Positions 53,189 to 64,000 of a stretch of 64,000 bases of DNA are shown here, piece after piece. Below the pieces are notes generated by a model. The model did not search any database, was not told where the DNA came from, and saw only the letters and a program-made list of their open reading frames with translations. The number at the start of each line of letters is the position of its first letter. Within the stretch, counting starts at the first letter, position 1. The DNA comes from Trichomonas vaginalis G3 (Eukaryota > Parabasalia > Trichomonadida > Trichomonadidae): NCBI RefSeq assembly GCF_026262505.1, contig NC_067204.1, forward strand, positions 6,977,797-7,041,796, read 5' to 3'. The position numbers were made by a program, and so were the translations under genes.

Positions 53189-56100
53189 TAAGTTTCATGT
53201 TAAATCAGCAACCATGATCAACTAGGAATTGGACAATTTCTATCGACATCTTTTGATGGCAATGCTAAGAGGGCATTCATCAATATTGAGAGAAATTCAT
53301 AAACAATGATAAATATGAAAAGAAAGAGAATTTCATAAAACAATGATTAATATGAAAAGAAAGAGAATGTAATAAAACAATGTTAAATATGAAAAGAAAG
53401 AGAATTCCACAACACATTGATAAATATGAAAAAGAAAGAGAATTTCATAAAACAAGGATAAATATGAAAAGAAAGAGAATGTCATAAAATAATGATAAAT
53501 ATGAAAAGAAAGAGAATGTCATAAAACAATGATTAATATGAAAAGAAAGAGAATGTAATAAAACAATGTTAAATATGAAAAGAAAGAGAATTCCATAACA
53601 CATTGATAAATATGAAAAGAAAGAGAATTCCATAAAACAAGGATAAATATGAAAAGAAAGAGAATTCCATAAAATAATGATAAATATGAAAAGAAAGAGA
53701 ATAAGTTTCATGTTAACATCAGCACCATGATCAACTAGGAATTGGACAATTTCTATCGACATCTTTTTGATGGCAATACTAAGAGGGCATTCATCAATAT
53801 TGAGAGAAATTCATAAAACAATGATAAATATGAAAGAAAGAGAATGTCATAAACAATGATTAATATGAAAAGAAAGAGAATGTAATAAAACAATGATAAA
53901 TATGAAAAGAAAGAGAATTCTATAAAACAATGATTAATATGAAAAGAAAGAGAATTTCATAAAACAATGATTAATATGAAAAGAAAGAGAATGTCATAAA
54001 ACAATGATTAATATGAAAAGAAAGAGAATTCCATAAAACAATGATTAATATGAAAAGAAAGAGAATTTCATAAAACAATGCTAAATATGAAAAGAAAGAG
54101 AATTTCATAAAACAATGATTAATATGAAAAGAAATAGAATTTTATCAAACAATGCTAAATATGAAAAGAAAGAGAATTCCACAACACATTGATAAATATG
54201 AAAAGAAAGAGAATTCCATAAAACAAGGATAAATATGAAAAGAAAGAGAATGTCATAAAATAATGATAAATATGAAAAGAAAGAGAATGTCATAAAATAA
54301 TGCTAAATATGAAAAGAAACAGAATTCCATAAAACAAGGATAAATATGAAAAGAAAGAGAATTTCATAAAACAATGATAAATATGAAAAGAAATAGAATA
54401 AGTTTCATGTTAACATCAGCACCATGATCAACTAGGAATTGGACAATTTCTATCGACATCTTTTTGATGGCAATGCTAAGAGGGCATTCATCAATATTGA
54501 GAGAAATCCATAAAACAATGATAAATATGAAAAGAAAGAGAATTTTATCAAACAATGATTAATATGAAAAGAAGAGAATTCTATAAAACAATGATTAATA
54601 TGAAAAGAAAGAGAATTTCATAAAACAATGATTAATATGAAAAGAAAGAGAATTTCATAAAACAATGCTAAATATGAAAAGAAAGAGAATTTTATCAAAC
54701 AATGATAAATATGAAAAGAAAGAGAATTTCATAACACATTGATAAATATGAAAAGAAAGAGAATTTCATAAAACAATGATTAATATGAAAAGAAAGAGAA
54801 TTTCATAAAACAATGATTAATATGAAAAGAAAGAGAATTTCATAAAACAATGATTAATATGAAAAGAAAGAGAATTCCATAAAACAATGATTAATATGAA
54901 AAGAAAGAGAATTTCATAAAACAATGCTAAATATGAAAAGAAAGAGAATTTTATCAAACAATGATAAATATGAAAAGAAAGAGAATTTCATAACACATTG
55001 ATAAATATGAAAAGAAAGAGAATTTCATAAAACAATGATTAATATGAAAAGAAAGAGAATTTCATAAAACAATGATTAATATGAAAAGAAAGAGAATTTC
55101 ATAAAACAATGATTAATATGAAAAGAAAGAGAATTCCATAAAACAATGATAAATATGAAAGAAAGAGAATTTCATAAAACAATGATTAATATGAAAAGAA
55201 GAGAATTCTATCAAACAATGATAAATATGAAAAGAAAGAGAATGTCATAAAATAATGATAAATATGAAAAAAAGAGAATAAGTTTCATGTTAACATCAGC
55301 ACCATGATCAACTAGGAATTGGACAATTTCTATCGACATCTTTTGATGGCAATGCTAAGAGGGCATTCATCAATATTGAGAGAAATTCATAAAACAATGA
55401 TAAATATGAAAAGAAAGAGAATTTCATAAAACAATGATTAATATGAAAAGAAAGAGAATGTAATAAAACAATGATAAATATGAAAAGAAAGAGAATTCCA
55501 CAACACATTGATAAATATGAAAAGAAAGAATTCCATAAAACAAGGATAAATATGAAAAGAAAGAGAATGTCATAAAACAATGATTAATATGAAAAGAAAG
55601 AAATGTCATAAAGAAAGATAAATATGAAAAGAAAGAGAATGTCATAAAACAGGATAAATATGAAAAGAAAGAGAATTTCATAAAACAAGGATAAATATGA
55701 AAAGAAAGAGAATTTCATAAAACAATGATAAATATGAAAAGAAAGAGAATTTCATAAAACAATGATAAATATGAAAAGAAAGAGAATTCCATAAAACAAT
55801 GATAAATATGAAAAGAAAGAGAATTCCATAACACATTGATAAATATGAAAAGAAAGAGAATTTCATAAAACAATGATTAATATGAAAAGAAAGAGAATTT
55901 CATAAAACAATGATTAATATGAAAAGAAAGAGAATTTCATAAAACAATGATTAATATGAAAAGAAAGAGAATTTCATAAAACAATGATAAATATGAAAAG
56001 AAATAGAATTCGTATAACAATGATTAAAATAAAAGAAAGAGAATTCATAAAACAATGATAAATATGAAAAGAAAGAGAATTCCATAAACATTGATAAATA

Positions 56101-59100
56101 TGAAAAGAAAGAGAATTCCATAAAACAAGGATAAATATGAAAAGAAAGAGAATTTCATAAAACAATGATAAATATGAAAAGAAAGAGAATAAGTTTCATG
56201 TTAACATCAGCACCATGATCAACTAGGAATTGGACAATTTCTATCGACATCTTTTTGATGGCAATACTAAGAGGGCATTCATCAATATGAGAGAAATTCA
56301 TAAAACAATGATTAATATGAAAAGAAAGAGAATGTTATAAAACAAGGATAAATATGAAAAGAAAGAAATGTCATAAAAAAAGATAAATATGAAAAGAAAG
56401 AGAATGTCATAAAACAATGATTAATATGAAAAGAAGAGAATTCCATAAAACAATGATAAATATGAAAAGAAAGAGATTCTATCAAACAATGATAAATATG
56501 AAAAGAAAGAGAATTTCATAAAACAATGATTAATATGAAAAGAAAGAGAATGTAATAAAACAATGATTAATATGAAAAGAAAGAGAATTCCATAAACAAT
56601 GATAAATATGAAAAGAAATAGAATTCCATAAAACAATGATAAATATGAAAAAGAAGAGAATTTCATAAAACAATGATTAATATGAAAAGAAAGAGAATTT
56701 CATAAAACAATGATAAATATGAAAAGAAAGAGAATAAGTTTCATGTTAACATCAGCACCATGATCAACTTAGGAATTGGACAATTTCTATCGACATCTTT
56801 TTGATGGCAATACTAAGAGGGCATTCATCAATATTGAGAGAAATTCATAAAACAATGATTAATATGAAAAGAAAGAGAATGTTATAAAACAAGGATAAAT
56901 ATGAAAAGAAAGAAAATGTCATAAAGAAAAGATAAATATGAAAAGAAAGAGAATGTCATAAAACAATGATTAATATGAAAAGAAAGAGAATTTCATAAAA
57001 CAAGGATAAATATGAAAAGAAAGAGAATGTCATAAAACAATGATAAATATGAAAAGAAAGAGAAATTCATAAAACAATGATAAATATGAAAAGAAAGAGA
57101 ATGTAATAAAACAATGATTAATATGAAAAGAAAGAGAATTCCATAAAACAATGATAAATATGAAAAGAAATAGAATTCGATACAACAATGCTAAATATGA
57201 AAAGAAAGAGAATTTCATAAAACAATGCTAAATATGAAAAGAAAGAGAATTTCATAAAACAATGATAAATATGAAAAGAAAGAGAATTTCATAAAACAAT
57301 GATTAATATGAAAAGAAAGAGATTCTATCAAACAATGATAAATATGAAAAGAAATAGAATTCGATATAACAATGATTAATATGAAAAGAAAGAGAATTCT
57401 ATAAAACAATGATAAATATGAAAAGAAAGAGAATTTCATAAAACAATGATTAATATGAAAAGAAAGAATTCTATAAAACAATGATAAATATGAAAAGAAA
57501 GAGAATTCCATAACACATTGATAAATATGAAAAGAAAGAGAATTCCATAAAACAAGGATAAATATGAAAAGAAAGAGAATGTCATAAAATAATGATAAAT
57601 ATGAAAAGAAAGAGAATAAGTTTCATGTTAACATCAGCACCATGATCAACTAGGAATTGGACAATTTCTATCGACATCTTTTTGATGGCAATGCTAAGAG
57701 GGCATTCATCAATATTGAGAGAAATTCATAAAACAATGATAAATATGAAAAGAAAGAGAATTTCATAAAACAATGATTAATATGAAAAGAAAGAGAATGT
57801 AATAAAACAATGTTAAATATGAAAAGAAAGAGAATTCCACAACACATTGATAAATATGAAAAGAAAGAGAATTCCATAAAACAAGGATAAATATGAAAAG
57901 AAAGAGAATTTCATAAAACAATGATAAATATGAAAAGAAAGAGAATGTCATAAAACAATGATTAATATGAAAAGAAAGAGAATGTAATAAAACAATGTTA
58001 AATATGAAAAGAAAGAGAATTCCACAACACATTGATAAATATGAAAAGAAAGAGAATTCCATAAAACAAGGATAAATATGAAAAGAAAGAGAATGTCATA
58101 AAATAATGATAAATATGAAAAGAAAGAGAATAAGTTTCATGTTAACATCAGCACCATGATCAACTAGGAATTGGACAATTTCTATCGACATCTTTGATGG
58201 CAATACTAAGAGGGCATTCATCAATATTGAGAGAAATTCATAAAACAATGATAAATATGAAAAGAAAGAGAATGTCATAAAACAATGATTAATATGAAAA
58301 GAAAGAGAATGTAATAAAACAATGATAAATATGAAAAGAAAGAGATTCTATCAAACAATGATAAATATGAAAAGAAAGAGAATTTCATAAAACAATGATT
58401 AATATGAAAAGAAATAGAATGTAATAAAACAATGATTAATATGAAAAGAAAGAGAATTCCATAAAACAATGATTAATATGAAAAGAAAGAGAATTTCATA
58501 AAAACAATGCTAAATATGAAAAGAAAGAGAATGTCATAAAAAATGATTAATATGAAAAGAAAGAAATTCATAAAACAATGATAAATATGAAAAGAAAGAG
58601 AATGTCATAAAACAATGATAAATATGAAAAGAAAGAGAATTCTATCAAACAATGATAAATATGAAAAGAAAGAGAATTTCATAAAACAATGCTAAATATG
58701 AAAAGAAACAGAATTCCATAAAACAAGGATAAATATGAAAAGAAAGAGAATTTCATAAAACAATGATAAATATGAAAAGAAATAGAATAAGTTTCATGTT
58801 AACATCAGCACCATGATCAACTAGGAATTGGACAATTTCTATCGACATCTTTTTGATGGCAATGCTAAGAGGGCATTCATCAATATTGAGAGAAATCCAT
58901 AAAACAATGATAAATATGAAAAGAAAGAGAATTTTATCAAACAATGATTAATATGAAAAGAAAGAGAATTTCATAAAACAATGATAAATATGAAAAGAAA
59001 GACAATTATATAAAACAATGATAAATATGAAAAGAAATAGAATGTAATAAAACAATGATTAATATGAAAAGAAAGAGAATTCCATAAAACAATGATAAAT

Positions 59101-62100
59101 ATGAAAAGAAAGAGAATTTCATAAAACAATGCTAAATATGAAAAGAAAGAGAATTTTATCAAACAATGATAAATATGAAAAGAAAGACAATTATATAAAA
59201 CAATGATAAATATGAAAAGAAAGAGAATTCTATAAAACAATGATAAATATGAAAAGAAATAGAATTCGATACAACAATGCTAAATATGAAAAGAAAGAGA
59301 ATTTCATAAAACAATGATAAATATGAAAAGAAAGAGAATTTCATAAAACAATGATTAATATGAAAAGAAAGAGAATGTCATAAAACAATGATTAATATGA
59401 AAAGAAAGAGAATTCTATAAACAATAAATAATATAAATATGAAAAGAAAGAAATTCCACAACACATTGATAAATATGAAAAGAAAGAGAATTCCATAAAA
59501 CAAGGATAAATATGAAAAGAAAGAGAATGTCATAAAATAATGATAAATATGAAAGAAAGAGAAAAGTTTCATGTTAACATCAGCACCATGATCAACTAGG
59601 AATTGGACAATTCTATCGACATCTTTTTGATGGCAATGCTAAGAGGGCATCATCAATATAGAAATCCATAAAACAATGATAAATATGAAAAGAAAAGAGA
59701 ATTTATCAAACAATGATTAATATGAAAAGAAAGAGAATTCATAAAACAATGATAATATGAAAAGAAAGAAATTTCATAAAACAATGATAATATGAAAAGA
59801 AAGAGAATTCATAAAACAATGCTAAATATGAAAAGAAAGAGAATTTATCAAACAATGATAAATAAAAGAAAGAGAATTTCATAACAATGATAAATATGAA
59901 AAGAAAGAGAATTTCATAAACAATGATTAATATGAAAAGAAAGAGAATTCATAAAACAATGATTAATATGAAAAGAAAGAGAATTTCATAAAACAATGAT
60001 TAATATGAAAGAAAGAGAATTCCATAAAACAATGATTAATATGAAAAGAAAGAGAATTTCATAAAACAATGCAAATATGAAAAGAAAGAGAATTTATCAA
60101 ACAATGATAAATATGAAAAGAAAGAGAATTCATAACACATTGATAAATATGAAAAGAAAGAGAATTTCATAAAACAATGATAATATGAAAAGAAAGAGAA
60201 TTTCATAAAACAATGATTAAATATGAAAAGAAAGAGAATTCCATAAAACAATGATAAATATGAAAAGAAAGAGAATTTCATAAAACAATGATTAATATAA
60301 GAAAGAGAATTCTATCAAACAATGATAAATATGAAAAGAAAGAGAATGTCATAAAACAATGATAATATGAAAGAAAGAGAATTCATAAAACAATGATAAA
60401 TATGAAAAGAAAGAGAATTCATAAAACAAATAAATATGAAAAAAAGAGAATTCATAAAACAATGATAAATATGAAAAAAGAGAATTTAAAAACAATGATA
60501 AATATGAAAAGAAAGAGAATGTAATAAAACAATGATAAATATGAAAGAAAGAGAATTTCATAAAACAATGCTAAATATGAAAAGAAAGAGAATTTTATCA
60601 AAACAATGATAAATATGAAAAGAAAGAGAATTTCATAAAACAATGATAAATATGAAAAGAAAGAGAATTTCATAAAACAATGATAATATGAAAAGAAAGA
60701 GAATTTCATAAAACAATGATTAATATGAAAAGAAAGAGAATTCCATAAAACAATGATAAATATGAAAAGAAAGAGAATTTCATAAAACAATGATAATATG
60801 AAAAGAAAGAGAATTCTATCAAACAATGATAAATATGAAAAGAAAGAGAATGTCATAAAATAATGATAAATATGAAAAGAAAGAGAATAAGTTTCATTAA
60901 CATCAGCACCATGATCAATAGGAATTGGACAATTTCTATCGACATCTTTTTGAGGCAATGCTAAGAGGCATTCATCAATATTGAGAGAAATCATAAAACA
61001 ATGATAAATATGAAAAGAAAGAGAATTTTATCAAACAATGATAATATGAAAAGAAAGAGAATTCTATAAAACAATGATTAATATGAAAAGAAAGAGAATT
61101 TCATAAAACAATGATTAAATATGAAAAGAAAGAGAATTTCATAAAACAATGCTAAATATTGAAAAGAAAGAGAATTCATAAAACAATGATAATATGAAAA
61201 GAAAGAGAAATTCATAAAACAATGATAAATGAAAAGAAAGAGAATTCATAAAACAATAAATATGAAAAGAAAGAGAATTCATCAAACAATGATAATATGA
61301 AAAGAAAGAGAATTTCATAAAACAATGATAAATATGAAAAGAAAGAGAATGTAATAAAACAATGATTAATATGAAAAGAAAGAGAATTCATAAAACAATG
61401 CTAAATATGAAAAGAAAGAGAATTTTATCAAACAATGATAAATATGAAAAGAAAGAGAATTTCATAACACATGATAAATATGAAAAGAAAAGAATTTCAT
61501 AAAACAATGATAATATGAAAAGAAAGAGAATTTCATAAAACAATGATTAATATGAAAAGAAAGAGAATTCCATAAAACAATGATAAATATGAAAAGAAAG
61601 AGAATTTCATAAAACAATGATTAATATGAAAAGAAAGAGAATTCTATAAAACAATAAATATGAAAAGAAAGAGAATGTCATAAAATAATGATAAATATGA
61701 AAAGAAAGAGAATAAGTTTCATGTTAACATCAGCACCATGATCAACTAGGAATTGGACAATTTCTATCGACATCTGATGGCAATCTAAGAGGGCATTCAT
61801 CAATATTGAGAGAAATTCATAAAACAATGATAAATATGAAAAGAAAGAGAATTTCATAAAACAATGATAATATGAAAAGAAAGAGAATAATAAAACAATG
61901 TTAAATATGAAAAGAAAGAGAATTTCAAACAATGATAATATGAAAAGAAAGAGAATTCAAAAACAATGATAAATATGAAAAGAAAGAGAATTCATAAAAC
62001 AATGATTAATATGAAAAGAAAGAGAATTCATAAAAACAAGATAATATGAAAAGAAAGAGAATTCATAAAACAATATAAATATGAAAAGAAAAGAATTCAT

Positions 62101-63940
62101 AAAACAATGATAAATATGAAAAGAAAGAGAATTTCATAAAACAATGATAAATATGAAAAGAAAGAGAATTTCATAAAACAATGATAAATATGAAAAGAAA
62201 GAGAATTCATAAAACAATGATAAATATGAAAAGAAAGAGAATTCATAACACATTGATAAATATGAAAAGAAAGAGAATTTCATAAAACAATGATTAATAT
62301 GAAAAGAAAGAGAATTTCATAAAAACAATGATAAATATAAAAAAAAGAATTCATAAAACAATGCTAAATATGAAAAGAAAGAGAATTCCATAAAACAATG
62401 ATAAATATGAAAAGAAAGAGAATTCCATAACACATTGATAAATATGAAAAGAAAGAGAATTCCATAAAACAAGGATAAATATGAAAAGAAAGAGAATTTC
62501 ATAAAACAATGATAAATATGAAAAGAAAGAGAATAAGTTTCATTAACATCAGCACCATGATCAACTAGGAATGGACAATTTCTATCGACATCTTTTTGAT
62601 GCAATCTAGAGGGCATTCATCAATATTGAGAGAAATTCATAAAACAATGATTAATATGAAAAGAAAGAGAATTTATAAAACAAGGAAATATGAAAAGAAA
62701 GAAAATTCATAAAGAAAAGATAAATATGAAAAGAAAGAGAATGTCATAAAACAATGATTAATATGAAAAGAAAGAGAATTCCATAAAACAATGATAAATA
62801 TGAAAAGAAAGAGATTCTATCAAACAATGATAAATATGAAAAGAAAGAGAAATTCATAAAACAATGATAAATATGAAAAGAAAGAGAATGTAATAAAACA
62901 ATGATTAATATGAAAAGAAAGAGAATTCCAAAAACAATGATAAATATGAAAAGAAAGAGAATTCCATAAAACAATGATAAATATGAAAAGAAAGAGAATT
63001 CATAAAACAATGATTAATATGAAAAGAAAGAGAATTTCATAAAACAATGATAAATATGAAAAGAAAGAGAATAAGTTTCATGTTAACATCAGCACCATGA
63101 TCAACTAGGAATTGGACAATTTCTATCGACATCTTTTTGATGGCAATACTAAGAGGGCATTCATCAATATTGAGAGAAATTCATAAAACAATGATTAATA
63201 TGAAAAGAAAGAGAATGTTATAAAACAAGGATAAATATGAAAAGAAAGAAAATGTCATAAAGAAAAGATAAATATGAAAAGAAAGAGAATGTCATAAAAC
63301 AATGATTAATATGAAAAGAAAGAGAATTTCATAAAACAAGATAAATATGAAAAGAAAGAGAATTCATAAAACAATGATAAATATGAAAAGAAAGAGAAAT
63401 TCATAAAACAATGATAAATATGAAAAGAAAGAGAATGTAATAAAAACAATGATTAATATGAAAAGAAGAGAATTCATAAAACAATGATAAATATGAAAAG
63501 AAATAGAATTCGATACAACAATGCTAAATATGAAAAAAGAGAATTTCATAAAACAATGCTAAATATGAAAAGAAAGAGAATTTCATAAAACAATGATAAA
63601 TATGAAAAGAAAGAGAATTTCATAAAACAATGATTAATATGAAAAGAAAGAGATTCTATCAAACAATGATAAATATGAAAAGAAATAGAATTCGATAAAC
63701 AATGATAATATGAAAAGAAAGAGAATTCTATAAAACAATGATAAATATGAAAAGAAGAGAATTTCATAAAACAATGATTAATATGAAAAGAAAGAGAATT
63801 CTATAAAACAATGATAAATATGAAAAGAAAGAGAATTCCATAACACATTGATAAATATGAAAAGAAAGAGAATTCCATAAAACAAGATAAATATGAAAAG
63901 AAAGAGAATGTCATAAAATAATGATAAATATGAAAAGAAA
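53186..63940. repeat. Higher-order repeat cycles, right copy
   Basis: Insert spacings of about 513, 697, 881, 912, 542, 882, then 516, 657, 776, 1324, 823, 823, 537 and 874 bp follow the left-copy series at 7211-17980 step by step. Special variants also recur at the same steps. The third and ninth ankyrin copies in both series are preceded by AAATAGAATAAG or nearly so, instead of GAGAATAAG, and a GAAACAGAATTCC monomer lies shortly before. Confidence 0.8.
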
Positions 63941-63943
63941 GAG

Positions 63944-64000
63944 AATAAGTTTCATGTTAACATCAGCACCATGATCAACTAGGAATTGGACAATTTCTAT
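63944..64000 (-). repeat. Ankyrin fragment cut by the window end
   Basis: The first 57 bases of a further insert, identical in sequence to the clean copies so far as it goes. It corresponds to the insert at 17981 in the left copy. Confidence 0.9.

Larger units (their letters stand above)
30481..64000. repeat. 37-bp satellite array with ankyrin-fragment inserts, right block
   Basis: The same satellite as the left block, mostly clean from 38 to 52 kb. Ankyrin inserts lie near 30505, 31134, 31682, 32304, 32519, 33109, 33767, 34389, 34936, 35552, 35918, 36463, 37373, 38178, 39244, 39908, 40531, 41298, 42358, 43571, 44308, 45154, 45962, 46477, 47175, 48058, 48978, 49531, 50739, 51473, 52405, 53189, 53703, 54400, 55278, 56190, 56732, 57614, 58130, 58787, 59563, 60887, 61710, 62533, 63070 and 63944. 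All have the same orientation. Patches at 33.6-37.5, 52.4-53.3 and 59.4-62.7 kb carry many single-base losses. The array continues past the window. No gene is present. Confidence 0.97.

Noticed and set aside
6866-64000. Telomeric repeat
   Set aside because: The unit is 37 bp with no G-rich strand and includes gene fragments; no TTAGGG-like motif is seen.
1-64000. tRNA, rRNA or snRNA genes
   Set aside because: No stretch showed the needed conserved boxes or stems on reading.

Overview
The window looks like parabasalid (trichomonad-like) protist DNA from a long-read assembly. This rests on intron-less AT-rich virus-like genes, a KilA-N remnant beside an HNH/NUMOD-like start, and a trichomonad-style ankyrin repeat. 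The genus is an inference. Two runs of exactly 100 N (6766-6865 and 24501-24600) are scaffold gaps.

Layout: (1) 1-6765 is the right part of a broken capsid-bearing DNA virus-like element of the Maverick/Polinton or Polinton-like kind. It holds an unassigned acidic protein, a probable major capsid protein, a small opposite-strand gene, an unassigned protein, a possible minor capsid protein, a superfamily 3 helicase, a short HNH/NUMOD4-like start and a KilA-N remnant on the minus strand. The left end lies outside the window; no polymerase, integrase, protease or packaging ATPase is visible. (2) 6866-24500 is a tandem array of a 37-bp AT-rich unit, interrupted every 0.5-1.4 kb by a 115-bp fragment that encodes one ankyrin repeat on the minus strand. 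(3) 24601-28085 is an AT-rich island with no recognisable gene, apart from a possible hAT-type transposon end beside the gap. (4) 28086-28900 is the same array inverted and very noisy. It is followed by a 97-nt odd spacer and by the mirror image of the same block, which looks like an unsplit PacBio hairpin-adapter read. (5) 28998-64000 is the array again, noisy to about 30.5 kb and mostly clean afterwards.

About 84% of the window is satellite. It has a clear higher-order organisation: about 74 ankyrin inserts, fixed orders of variant monomers, and multi-kilobase cycles that recur. The series of insert spacings from 7.2 to 18.0 kb is repeated almost number for number from 53.2 to 63.9 kb, so the two stretches are either a recent segmental duplication or one locus assembled twice. 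No host gene with a convincing intact reading frame is present. The interest lies in the ankyrin-derived satellite, its possible chromosomal role, and several assembly problems that should be settled before any biological reading.
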